Shown here: positions 12,386 through 20,085 of the stretch, piece after piece
Position numbering within the stretch: the stretch's first letter is position 1
How the letters are laid out: every line of letters starts with the position of its first letter
Source of the DNA: a virus
Virus record (IMG/VR): IMGVR_UViG_3300018056_000005
Coordinates: 1 to 28,842 of that record
DNA: 28,842 nt
Direction: 5' to 3' (one strand)
Position numbers and translations under genes: made by a program
The notes under the pieces: generated by a model
The model's database searches: none
Told to the model about the DNA's origin: nothing
The model's input: the letters and a program-made list of their open reading frames with translations, nothing else

Positions 12386-15060
12386 GGAATATCTCCGTCG
12401 CTCGCCTGCCAGCTGTACGCCACGCCGAGGACGGTCATAGCGAACGGCTGCGTCTGTCGGATCGTCACCTGGCCGTCACGGTCCCAGCCAAGGTTCGCCT
12501 GCCGCATGTAATCGAACACCTCCTGGGACTCGATGGACGTCTGCTTCACCAGCTCGCCATTCACCTTGATGCCGGCGCCGCCCGAGCACAGGAACCGGAT
12601 GTAGACCGTGGCTGACCGCTTCTTTTGAAACATTGCAGTACCGCCCTGGCCCGATGGATCTGGCCGCAGCGTCTTGATCTCGTTCTCGTAGTGGAGGCCC
12701 GCCTCGACCCGTACTGCGCCAGGGTCGGGGATCGTGAGCTCGCCAGAGCCGTCGATCACCGTCGTCTGGTAGGTCGTGCGTCGCTTCTGGAAGGCGTTGC
12801 CCTGGAAGGCGCCCTTCTGGAAGAAGCTCTGGCCCGACGTGAGGACGTCCACGCTCTCGCCCGCCAGGTGGCCGAACCCAGTCACGGACGTCATGAGCGT
12901 CTCGTCTCCGTCATCGGAGACGAGCGAGCAGTCCGTGTTCAGCTGCCCGTCGAAGACCTCGATGTAGTTGTCGACCCGTCCGTTGATGTTGCGTTCGACC
13001 GCGGCCCAGATCTCGTCGCCCGTGCCGCACTTCGCTGGAATGACGCACGCCGAGAGGTACGCGCCCTCACCCATCGCGGTCGTACCGGGACGGAGTCGCG
13101 TCCACGCAACCACGTCCTCCTTGCGCTCGTAGGTCGCGCAGTTCATGGAGCCGTCCTCCATGACCGCCAGGACGAACGAGTCCGGTGAGGCGCAGCGCGC
13201 GAGCTGGATGATGCCCGAGCCGAACAGGTGGTCCGCCAGGATGCACAGGTCCGGCGACGTGAAGCCGTCCGACGCGTAGTCGAACGCCATCTCGCGGACG
13301 TTCTGCCGCCCCCGCTGAACGAACAGCGTCGAGACCCCCGCTGGGATCGCGTCCGGCTCCGGGTCCGAGCCCCAGTCGCTCTGTGGCGCCGCGTGGACGT
13401 TCGTCGGCGTGATGGCCGTCGAGTCGCCGCCATCGACCTTGTACTCGGACCCGATCGCGCCGATGACGAAGTTCTTCATGGCCTTCGCCCACCGAATGAC
13501 GTCGACACGACCAGCGATCGGAAACCGGACGGCGTCGTCGTCGTCGGACCCGCCCGCGAAGTTCTCGAAGTCGCCCGAGACCGAGCCGTGAACGTCCTGG
13601 CCCTTGAATAGCCAGAACCGCTGCTCGAAGAAGCACGGGACGTCAGGGAAGCCCAGGTCTGTCGAGAAGCTCTCACGCTCCAGGGTCCAGGCGCCAGACA
13701 CCAGGGACGTACCGGTGAAGGGCTTCAGGATGCGGACGGTCGCGACCGTGTCGGACCCGATGGCGGTGATCTCCGCGATACCCTCCAGCCCGAGGATGAA
13801 GGCGCCGACGTCGATCGAACGGAAGCCCGCGATCGTGAGCGTGGCGGACGTGACGGTGTTGACCGGGCCCGCCGCCCCGAGCGTCAACGTCGAGGACGGG
13901 GAGCCGTCCAACGACCAGAGGCCGGCGCCGATCGGGTTCGTCGAGATAAACGGCTGAATGATGTCGGCCGTCACGTCGTCCGAATCGACCACGGCCGTGA
14001 TGACCGCGAGCCCGCCCTGCGCGTGAATCTGTCGATTGATGTCCGCCGCGAAGAACGTACCGACCGCGCCCGCGTGGAAGTTGACGCCCTGGCCGATGGT
14101 CGCGCCCGGCGTCAGCGTGGTCGCCGGCTCCAGATCCACCTCCTCGCTCGGGGGCGGTGACAGGACCACGTCCTGGAGCGTCCAGAGGATGTCCGACAGC
14201 CGTGTGAGCTTCCGCACAGGCTGCTCGGGGTGACAGATGTACAGCACGTCCGCCGACTGCGCGAACCGCAGTGAGCGCAGCTGTGCGGCCGTGTAGGTCG
14301 TGGCGAGCTCCAGAGGGAGCGCCGACAGCGCGCTGACGTTGTCGAGCGTGTTCGCCGAGAAGGGCTCGGTCGAGCGCCAGTAGATCACGATCGTGCCCGA
14401 CGACGGCGCCACGAACGTGGCCCGGAAGTCGCCCGACGTGATTGCCGTATCCTGGATCACGTCGCCCGCGCCGAGGGCGGTCCCGATCTGGAAGGTCTGG
14501 ACACCGCCCGCGGTGAAGTTCACCACGTAGGTCGTGCCGGGGTCGAGCCCAGCGATCGTCTGCGAGATCCCGGCCGTACCGGCCGCGCCCGGCGTCAGCA
14601 CCGCGTGGCCCGTGTCCCACGTCACGGTCGCGCCGTTGTCCTGCTGGAGCGTCCAGGACGTCAGGTCCGTGTCGAAGTTCCCGTTCAGTACGAGCTCGGA
14701 GCCGCCGCCGGTCCCGAGAAGCTGCTTTCGGTTGCGGAAGAAACGGATGTAGCCCGCACCGAACTCCAGGACGTACGCCTCCTGCGTGTTGAAGATGAAT
14801 GGCACCAGGAGGATCTTCGCGCCGGTAGGGTCCATCTGGAAGGCGTTGTTCTGGAATGCGCTCTTCTGGAACGCGGAGCGGCTCTTCGCCTTCGCGACGA
14901 ACTGCGTGCCCGCGCGCCGGACGGCGCCGCCAGATACCTTCACGACGGTGTTGAACAGGTCCTCCGCGCCGTTCGGGTACTTCTTGAAGTCCGAGCGGAG
15001 GAACAGGTAGGGCGATAGAATCCCGCCGGTGAAGTTGGACTGAAGCTGGTGGAAGCCCAC
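12382..15060 (-). CDS. Tail nozzle (tail tubular protein B, T7 gp12-like)
   Basis: An 892-residue protein from GTG 15060. The N-terminus (QSNFTGGILSPYLFLRSDF, then KKYPNGAEDLFNTVV and GGAVRRAGTQFVA) is the standard nozzle signature. The nozzle attaches to the adaptor and ends the tail tube. It is longer than T7 gp12 (794 aa) because of insertions: AFQ five-residue repeats at 61-75 and again near 745-760; a carbohydrate-binding-like beta domain at 121-246; and two copies of a beta-module of about 70 residues at 315-384 and 391-461. That module also occurs in the adaptor. The inserted domains probably decorate the tail surface and may contact host glycans (inference). Confidence 0.93.
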   Translation of the reverse strand: MGFHQLQSNFTGGILSPYLFLRSDFKKYPNGAEDLFNTVVKVSGGAVRRAGTQFVAKAKSRSAFQKSAFQNNAFQMDPTGAKILLVPFIFNTQEAYVLEFGAGYIRFFRNRKQLLGTGGGSELVLNGNFDTDLTSWTLQQDNGATVTWDTGHAVLTPGAAGTAGISQTIAGLDPGTTYVVNFTAGGVQTFQIGTALGAGDVIQDTAITSGDFRATFVAPSSGTIVIYWRSTEPFSANTLDNVSALSALPLELATTYTAAQLRSLRFAQSADVLYICHPEQPVRKLTRLSDILWTLQDVVLSPPPSEEVDLEPATTLTPGATIGQGVNFHAGAVGTFFAADINRQIHAQGGLAVITAVVDSDDVTADIIQPFISTNPIGAGLWSLDGSPSSTLTLGAAGPVNTVTSATLTIAGFRSIDVGAFILGLEGIAEITAIGSDTVATVRILKPFTGTSLVSGAWTLERESFSTDLGFPDVPCFFEQRFWLFKGQDVHGSVSGDFENFAGGSDDDDAVRFPIAGRVDVIRWAKAMKNFVIGAIGSEYKVDGGDSTAITPTNVHAAPQSDWGSDPEPDAIPAGVSTLFVQRGRQNVREMAFDYASDGFTSPDLCILADHLFGSGIIQLARCASPDSFVLAVMEDGSMNCATYERKEDVVAWTRLRPGTTAMGEGAYLSACVIPAKCGTGDEIWAAVERNINGRVDNYIEVFDGQLNTDCSLVSDDGDETLMTSVTGFGHLAGESVDVLTSGQSFFQKGAFQGNAFQKRRTTYQTTVIDGSGELTIPDPGAVRVEAGLHYENEIKTLRPDPSGQGGTAMFQKKRSATVYIRFLCSGGAGIKVNGELVKQTSIESQEVFDYMRQANLGWDRDGQVTIRQTQPFAMTVLGVAYSWQASDGDIP
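12787..12831 (-). repeat. AFQ five-residue repeats, second array in the nozzle gene
   Basis: Three in-frame 15-base units encode FFQKG, AFQGN and AFQKR near nozzle residues 744-758. The period and wording match the first array about 2 kb away in the same gene. A lone F-Q-K-K-R follows near 12624. Confidence 0.75.
14836..14880 (-). repeat. AFQ five-residue repeats, first array in the nozzle gene
   Basis: Three in-frame 15-base units encode x-A-F-Q-x repeats at nozzle residues 61-75 (SAFQK, SAFQN, NAFQM region). The DNA period is exact (CTGGAA followed by N-GCG on the plus strand). Confidence 0.8.
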
Positions 15061-15072
15061 GAGGCTACGCCC

Positions 15073-15921
15073 TTACATCCGCACGGCAATCAGCATGTCG
15101 GAGCCAGAGTCGTCGGCCGTTCCCTCTTGACCGTCCGCGGCGCGTGCCTCGCGCAGCCCCTGCTGGTACGCGTCGAAGTGCGTCTTCGCCGCCTGGAGCG
15201 AGCCCGTCATGCCGTAGCTGATGCGGAACGCGAGCAGGGCCTCGATCGTGTTGGCGAGGTTCGGGTCCCATAGCGCCGGGTTCTCGACGTCCTCGATGTA
15301 CTGGACGTTCATCTTCGCGCCGACGTCCGTCACGAGCCAGATGCCCTCGGCCTTCACTGGCTCCGGCGAGTTGTCGCGGTGCTGCCACCAGGACCAGAAG
15401 AAGCTGCCGGGCGTCGTGAGGCCCGAGAGGCCCTCGACCTCGATCACGCGCAGGTACCCCGCCGGCTTCGGGAACCGGAAGTCGAACCGCCAGGCCGGCG
15501 CGATCCGCCAGGACTCGATCGCGATCGGGTTGACGTCCGCCAGGTTGGTCTCGATGTCGGCCCGGACGTTCTGCGTATCGACGAACGTACGGACGCGGGC
15601 GATGCCGCCGGTGGCGGTGCCGACGACCAGGCGGGAGCGTACGTCGGTCTCCAGGAAGACCGGCGCGGACGCGGTGAACAGGACGTTGGTCCCGGAGATC
15701 GCGCCCGGCGTGAGGGTCGCCTGCGGAAAGCTGTTCAACTGGTCGCGCACGAGCGCGACGTTCCACGGGTGCGCGCGCAGGGCCTCACGTCGCGTCTTGT
15801 CGACCCACTGGCGCCCGAGCGTACCGCGGTCGGAGACCTCCTCGAAGGTCGCCAGGGGCTCGCCGCCCATACGCAGCAGCGCGCCGTTGATCACGTCGAG
15901 CTTCGCGGTCTCGAAGGCCAT
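15073..15921 (-). CDS. Tail adaptor (tail tubular protein A, T7 gp11-like)
   Basis: A 282-residue protein from ATG 15921, with GAGGAG 8 bases upstream. The N-terminus (AKLDVINGALLRMGGEPL, then WVDKTRREALRAHPWNVALV) is the classic gp11 pattern, and the C-terminal helices (ALLAFRISYGMTGSLQAAKT) match as well. It joins the portal to the nozzle. T7 gp11 has 196 residues; the extra length is explained by a beta-module of about 72 residues at 69-140 (TLTPGAISG...). This is related to two modules in the neighbouring nozzle. Removing it leaves about 210 residues, the normal family size. Confidence 0.93.
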   Translation of the reverse strand: MAFETAKLDVINGALLRMGGEPLATFEEVSDRGTLGRQWVDKTRREALRAHPWNVALVRDQLNSFPQATLTPGAISGTNVLFTASAPVFLETDVRSRLVVGTATGGIARVRTFVDTQNVRADIETNLADVNPIAIESWRIAPAWRFDFRFPKPAGYLRVIEVEGLSGLTTPGSFFWSWWQHRDNSPEPVKAEGIWLVTDVGAKMNVQYIEDVENPALWDPNLANTIEALLAFRISYGMTGSLQAAKTHFDAYQQGLREARAADGQEGTADDSGSDMLIAVRM

Positions 15922-15931
15922 TCCATACTCC

Positions 15932-17191
15932 TCAGAAGCAGGGGTTCTGTAGCATCGGGTGTCCGCACAGGTTCGGCGACCCCGCCTTCTTCAGTCCGAC
16001 GTTCGCGAGCGGACAGATCGACCGCTGATTGAAGTTCCCAGTGGGCCGGTCCTCGCTCACCAGCACGACGCGGTTGAAGCCGATCACGAAGGGCATTCCG
16101 TCCGGGAAGAGCCCGGCCACCGTCACCGACGCCTGAAGGCCCGGAATGCGTGTGTCGATCCCCTCGCTGATCCAGGTCTCGCCGCCGTCGAGGCTGTAGA
16201 AGATCTGGACGCCGGTCGGGAGCGTATCGGAGTCGCGCTCGAAGCACAGGACCTCCGATGGGCCTAGACGAATCAGCACCGGGTTGGCGTTCTGGGCGGC
16301 GCCGGCAGTGCCGCCGGCTGACCAGGTCTGGCCGTCGTCGCACGAGATCCCGGACTGCACCTGCGACCCAAGGCCCGCCGACATAATAAGGCACCACGTA
16401 CGCCCGACCTGCGGCACCGCCTGGACCTTGTTGTTCGCAGGAAGAAACCCGCCCGCGCCCGTCCACGTCACGCCGTTGTTCGACGAGAAGAACAAGCTCG
16501 CGCCGGTCGAGGCAATCAGACGTCCGCCGCCGTTCGGCGACTTCTCCATGTACTGGAGTGTCGTGCCCACCATCGGCCCGGCCTCCGCGCGGTCGAGCAC
16601 CCAGGTTTCGCCGAAGTCATCCGAGCGCCACCAGTCGGTGACGTCGACCGGCGTGCCGGAGTCCGACGTTACGTTCAGCCGGATACGCAGCCAGTCCGCG
16701 TCCGCGCCGCCGGGGCCGGAGGCTGGCAGACGCAGGTAGTTCATTCCGTACGTGTTCGAGGCGCGGCCGGCGCCGACGCTCGCGAGGTGCGGCCACGAGT
16801 AGAACGTCTGTACTGGCGACCAGTCGAGCCCGTTGTCGCTTCGATCGAGCGTCAGGTAGCCTGCGAACATCTCTGAGTTCGCGATGAAGAACGAGCGTCC
16901 GAACTTCTTTCGGAGACGGAAATACCGCACCCCGATCGGCGTCTCGACCGAGAAGTAGGACGCGAACATCTCAAGGTCGCCCTCCAGGAGCGTCCACGTG
17001 AGCGCCCGGTCCTTCGAGACGGCCCCGACGTTGATCTCGTAGCTGTCGTTGACGCCTGGGCCATCGACGAACTGTGCGGCGCTCGCGACCAGGAGCACGC
17101 CATCGTCCGCCATGTGACCGATCGTGAGGCTCGTACCGCCCAGGACCGGCACGGTCGTACGGGGCGACCAGGACGACGGCTTGAAGGGCAC
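15932..17191 (-). CDS. Six-Asp-box beta-propeller (sialidase-like) virion protein
   Basis: 419 residues from GTG 17191. This start is chosen because AAGGAG lies 6 bases before it; a longer frame to 17221 would place that site inside the gene. Five clear Asp boxes (S-x-D-x-G-x-T-W type) are at about 117-124, 189-197, 235-243, 283-290 and 332-340, with a degenerate sixth near 59-66 (SKDRALTW). That predicts a six-bladed propeller of the sialidase/BNR class. The Arg triad of true sialidases is not evident, so it may bind rather than cut glycans. The C-terminal 30 residues hold three Cys. Its position between head and adaptor genes suggests a virion decoration or receptor-binding role. Confidence 0.75.
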   Translation of the reverse strand: MPFKPSSWSPRTTVPVLGGTSLTIGHMADDGVLLVASAAQFVDGPGVNDSYEINVGAVSKDRALTWTLLEGDLEMFASYFSVETPIGVRYFRLRKKFGRSFFIANSEMFAGYLTLDRSDNGLDWSPVQTFYSWPHLASVGAGRASNTYGMNYLRLPASGPGGADADWLRIRLNVTSDSGTPVDVTDWWRSDDFGETWVLDRAEAGPMVGTTLQYMEKSPNGGGRLIASTGASLFFSSNNGVTWTGAGGFLPANNKVQAVPQVGRTWCLIMSAGLGSQVQSGISCDDGQTWSAGGTAGAAQNANPVLIRLGPSEVLCFERDSDTLPTGVQIFYSLDGGETWISEGIDTRIPGLQASVTVAGLFPDGMPFVIGFNRVVLVSEDRPTGNFNQRSICPLANVGLKKAGSPNLCGHPMLQNPCF

Positions 17192-17197
17192 GCGATT

Positions 17198-17203
17198 CTC
17201 CTT
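17198..17203 (-). promoter_or_regulatory. Ribosome binding site that decides the propeller start
   Basis: On the minus strand this reads AAGGAG, 6 bases before GTG 17191. It favours that codon over the upstream in-frame GTG at 17221, which would add ten residues including two adjacent Cys and has no comparable site. Confidence 0.7.
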
Positions 17204-17269
17204 ACAACAGGCGAGGGCCACGGTCTCCCGCAGCCCCCGCCGAGATTTTACTGCGAGGACGCGCCGTCG

Positions 17270-17776
17270 TTAGTCGACGACGTAGACGATCTCGCCCGCG
17301 ATCGTGGCGCCAGCCGGAATGGTGGCGACCCGATTCATGGCGAACACGTCCACGTCACCGAGGACGGTGTCCTGGTCTCCGACCATCACGCCAGCGCCGA
17401 CCACGCTGTTGTGCGTGCTGGACGCGAACGTGGTGCGGCCCGCTGCCGTAGCCACCAGGTCCTTGACGAACCGGTCACCGTCCTCGACGATGGCGACACC
17501 GGTCTGCGCGTTTTTGTGTGCGCGCGTTCCGATGTCGATCGTCGCGGTCGCGGTGAAGGCCGAGTACTTGAGCCACGAAAGGTTGCCGAGGATACGTGCC
17601 CCGGCCGGGAGCCGGCAGAGCTCCTGCGTGGAGAGGACGTCGCCCGCTGCGGCGCCCTGAGTGAAGTCGAACCGCGCGGTGCGGAGCCGCGCGCCAAGCT
17701 CCTTGACGGACAGCTCCTGCTTCAGAGCGGCCGTGAGCTTGGTCATTTGTGTGGACTTCTCGACTGTGACTGCCAT
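17270..17776 (-). CDS. Beta-rich virion protein, possible head decoration
   Basis: A 168-residue protein from ATG 17776, with a strong AAGGAGG ribosome site. After a short helical start, the rest is alternating strands and turns (GDVLSTQELCRLPAGARIL, LSWLKYSAFTATATIDIGT, AIVEDGDRFVKDLVATAA, IPAGATIAGEIVYVV), suggesting a beta-sandwich or jelly-roll. Small beta proteins of this kind are commonly encoded directly after the coat gene in podoviruses and detected in virions. The place, separated from the coat gene only by a hairpin, suggests a separately tuned abundant structural protein. Decoration protein is the best guess, not demonstrated. Confidence 0.65.
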   Translation of the reverse strand: MAVTVEKSTQMTKLTAALKQELSVKELGARLRTARFDFTQGAAAGDVLSTQELCRLPAGARILGNLSWLKYSAFTATATIDIGTRAHKNAQTGVAIVEDGDRFVKDLVATAAGRTTFASSTHNSVVGAGVMVGDQDTVLGDVDVFAMNRVATIPAGATIAGEIVYVVD

Positions 17777-17801
17777 GTTCCCCTCCTTGGGGTAGAAGAC
17801 T

Positions 17802-17825
17802 GGCGGCGCCCCGAAGGACGCCGCC
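17802..17825 (-). terminator. Strong hairpin with UUCG loop after the coat gene
   Basis: In the leftward transcript this is a 10-base-pair GC stem (GGCGGCGUCC paired with GGGCGCCGCC, one U-G pair) closed by a C(UUCG)G tetraloop, an exceptionally stable loop. It starts 20 bases past the coat stop and ends 25 bases before the next start codon. The following bases are pyrimidine-rich but not a clean U-run, so it could be a partial terminator or an mRNA-stabilising hairpin. In T7 a terminator lies directly after the capsid gene, which makes this position meaningful. Confidence 0.7.
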
Positions 17826-17845
17826 GTATCTGTCGCTGCCTACGC

Positions 17846-18721
17846 TTACGCGTCGAGGCAGTCGATCTCGATGATCTTGGGCTCCTGCATCCGCACTGCG
17901 CCACCGCCCATCATGGCGTAGACGTACCACGAACCGCGCTTGTCCCATCGACGAACCACTTCCGTGGTGATGTCGGGGTTCTGCGCGAAGAGCAGACCGC
18001 TCTTGCAGTACAGCGGCACCTTCCGGGTGGTGGACACGAGCGTCACCAGCTCCGTGTGCTCGAAGGTGGTGCCCAGGAAGGTGTCGACGTCGCCGCGAAC
18101 CAGCGCCTTCACGCTGTTGTAGTCCACGGACGTCACCTCCGTGGTGTTCAGAAGGTCGGCCTCCTGCGTCGCCGAGACCGCGATGTGGAGCTCCTCCATC
18201 CGCAGATCGACGTTGCCGCGGCGCATGAGACGCCGAGCCTCGACGAGCTTCGCGACGGTGAGCCCGACGTTGGTGCCCCCGAAGTTCAGGGCGACGATGT
18301 TGCCCGCCGGGAAGGTGACGGACGTCGAGCCGTCCTTGCCGGTGAACGCGGTACCGAACATCGCGGCGAGGATGATCTCGTCGCAGCGCCGTCCGAGCGC
18401 GTACGCGGCGTTCTTCGTGTACGGGCCGGTCGGGTCGATCATGATGCGGACCTTGTCGATCTTGTCCACGAAGTCGCCCCAGTCGAAGAACTCCTGCGTC
18501 ACGCGACGCCGGTCGTGTGGGGTGTCGACCTGCGGCGAGTCACCGTGACGGTTGTTGATCGTCAGGGCCGCCGTGGGACCGATCTGCTCCCAGAACTGTT
18601 CCTCGGAGTTCTGGGTCTCTTGCCGTACGGTGCTGCGGAGGCGCGAGCCCTCCTGCTGGACAAGCATCTCCACGCTGTCGTGGTACTGCTTGACCATCGC
18701 TGTCGGGATCTGCTGAGACAT
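17846..18721 (-). CDS. Major capsid protein (Phage_capsid_2-like)
   Basis: A 291-residue protein from ATG 18721, with GGAGGGT 7 bases upstream. The start (AMVKQYHDSVEMLVQQEGSR), the DTPHDRRRVTQEFFDWGDFV segment, the helix with MFGTAFTGKDG and the later ALVRGDVDTFLGTTF block match the Phage_capsid_2 family of HK97-fold coat proteins as I know it. No N-terminal delta domain is seen; a separate scaffold gene lies upstream. A long leader and a downstream hairpin frame the gene, as expected for the most abundant virion protein. Confidence 0.88.
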   Translation of the reverse strand: MSQQIPTAMVKQYHDSVEMLVQQEGSRLRSTVRQETQNSEEQFWEQIGPTAALTINNRHGDSPQVDTPHDRRRVTQEFFDWGDFVDKIDKVRIMIDPTGPYTKNAAYALGRRCDEIILAAMFGTAFTGKDGSTSVTFPAGNIVALNFGGTNVGLTVAKLVEARRLMRRGNVDLRMEELHIAVSATQEADLLNTTEVTSVDYNSVKALVRGDVDTFLGTTFEHTELVTLVSTTRKVPLYCKSGLLFAQNPDITTEVVRRWDKRGSWYVYAMMGGGAVRMQEPKIIEIDCLDA

Positions 18722-18895
18722 GGTCTACCCTCCAGGGTATGGTTGTAGTTCACAACATCGAACAGCCACTTCCACTCGGAGGGTTGTCGGTTAGAGCTTC
18801 GCAGCTCACGCCGGCCCGCCTGTGCAGTGACGCCGCACTCGGCGGGGCGCTCGGTTATCCCTTTCGGGGCCAGCGCCCTTGTACTACGCGAACAG
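18722..18895 (-). promoter_or_regulatory. 174-base non-coding leader between scaffold and coat genes
   Basis: This is the longest gap in the structural module. Reading leftward it contains three small hairpins: CGCCG/CGGCG around 18831-18844, GAGCT(GCGA)AGCTC at 18794-18807 with a GNRA-type loop, and GTTGT/ACAAC at 18742-18756. The coat ribosome site itself lies in a four-pair ACCC/GGGT hairpin at 18727-18738. I see no convincing bacterial -35/-10 pair. It may hold a phage promoter, an RNA processing site or a translation control element for the coat gene; the choice is open. Confidence 0.45.
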
Positions 18896-19768
18896 TTACA
18901 CGGTCACGTCGAACGCAACATCGGGGTACGCGATCTCGTAGAGCGCGCGCACGCGCTCGACCTCGGCTTTGTGGCCGGGGTGGTTCTCGTTCCGGTACGG
19001 GTGCTTCTTGTCGGTCGCGCTCGCGACCTTGACCTTCTCGATCTCGGCCTTCGCCTCGTCCGTGCTCGTCCCGACCATCTTCGGGTCGATCAGGTCGGCC
19101 TCGACGAAGCTACGCGAGAGCTTCGCCAGCCACTTCAGGACGGCGGGGTCGTTGCCGGCGCCAGTACGTTCGAGCGCCTCCTTCAGGTCCTCGTCGCCGG
19201 TCTCGGCGATCAGCCGCTGCACGAGCCCGATGTTCTCGCCAGTGGCGGCGCCCCAGGACGCACGGAGCTTGGCCGTGCCCTCGTTCTTTGCGCGCTCGAC
19301 CAGCGCGACGTTCTCGGTGTTGCGGGCGTGCTCCAGGCCGATCCACCAGTTCATCAGGAACTTGGCCTGTGCGGGACCGAGGCCGGCACTGTGGGCCGCC
19401 TGCTTGAAGTTCCCGACGAGCTTCTCGTCCAGGTCAGGCATCCCTTCGATCTTGTCCGGGTCGGGATAGGCCTCGGCCTTGTCGGGCACGCCCAGCTTCG
19501 TGCGGAAGGCGGACTTCTCTTCGGCCGTCGCGTTCTCGCCGGGGATCGCGATCCGGTTGCCGAGCATCCCCTCCAGGTTGACGTACGCCTTCGCGACGTC
19601 GCCCGGTGTCTTGAACTTCGTGAGCGATTTGTGGGACCGGAGATCTTCCGGCACCCAGGACTCGCCGACCTGCTTCGTGCCTGGCTGCGGCGTTACGACG
19701 GGTTCGTTGCCTTCGACTACCGCGGGCTCGTTGCCGCTGGTCCCTGTTGCGGGATTCTCGTTGACCAC
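18896..19768 (-). CDS. Capsid scaffolding protein
   Basis: 290 residues from GTG 19768, with GAGGAG 7 bases upstream; longer in-frame extensions run antiparallel through unlikely Arg-rich sequence. The Pro/Gly/Asn-rich start is followed by SWVPEDLRSHKSLTKFKTP, DVAKAYVNLEGMLGNRI, LGVPDKAEAYPDPDK and a charged, helical remainder. The patterns L-x-K-F-K-x-x-x-x-x-A-x-x-Y and G-x-P-x-K-x-x-x-Y are the usual marks of T7-like scaffold proteins. These guide coat assembly and then leave the procapsid. The position between portal and coat genes agrees. Confidence 0.88.
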   Translation of the reverse strand: MVNENPATGTSGNEPAVVEGNEPVVTPQPGTKQVGESWVPEDLRSHKSLTKFKTPGDVAKAYVNLEGMLGNRIAIPGENATAEEKSAFRTKLGVPDKAEAYPDPDKIEGMPDLDEKLVGNFKQAAHSAGLGPAQAKFLMNWWIGLEHARNTENVALVERAKNEGTAKLRASWGAATGENIGLVQRLIAETGDEDLKEALERTGAGNDPAVLKWLAKLSRSFVEADLIDPKMVGTSTDEAKAEIEKVKVASATDKKHPYRNENHPGHKAEVERVRALYEIAYPDVAFDVTV

Positions 19769-19769
19769 G

Positions 19770-20084
19770 TTAGAGCTCCTCGATCGTGGCGGGAAGCTCG
19801 GCCTTCGCCTGATGGACGCGCTTCGGTTCGGGCGCCTCCATGACTGCGATGCCTTGCCCGACCGCCTGCAAGATGTTGAGGTACACCGAACGCCGGCCGG
19901 CCGCGTACGCAGATTCATACGGGTCGGATCGGTACGTGCTGCCGTCGAGCGACTCGCGGAGGTACTCCATGATCAGTCGCCCGTTGACGCTGTTGAAGAA
20001 GTTGGCGAACACCGTGAGGCGAAACAGCGCCTCGGTCTGTTCCTTCGGGTCCTGGTCGTTCGTGGGCGCCTGCGCGTTCTCCAC
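19770..20084 (-). CDS. Bbp19-like phage protein
   Basis: 104 residues from GTG 20084, with GGGAG 6 bases upstream. The middle (LTVFANFFNSVNGRLIMEYL, then YESAYAAGRRSVYLNILQAV) follows the short phage family I know as Bbp19-like: an aromatic helix with N-G-R, then Y-x-x-x-x-G-R-R-S. It is found between portal and scaffold genes in many podoviruses. The role is unknown; a virion or head-assembly function is likely from the constant gene order. Confidence 0.65.
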   Translation of the reverse strand: MENAQAPTNDQDPKEQTEALFRLTVFANFFNSVNGRLIMEYLRESLDGSTYRSDPYESAYAAGRRSVYLNILQAVGQGIAVMEAPEPKRVHQAKAELPATIEEL

Positions 20085-20085
20085 A

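Noticed and set aside
17192-17221. Ten-residue Cys-bearing N-terminal extension of the propeller protein
   Set aside because: The extension contains the AAGGAG ribosome site of the downstream GTG start and has no site of its own.
17114-18748. 544-codon plus-strand frame opposite the coat gene
   Set aside because: Antisense shadow of the coat and beta-rich virion genes, with the same biased composition. It spans their well-supported starts and the hairpin.
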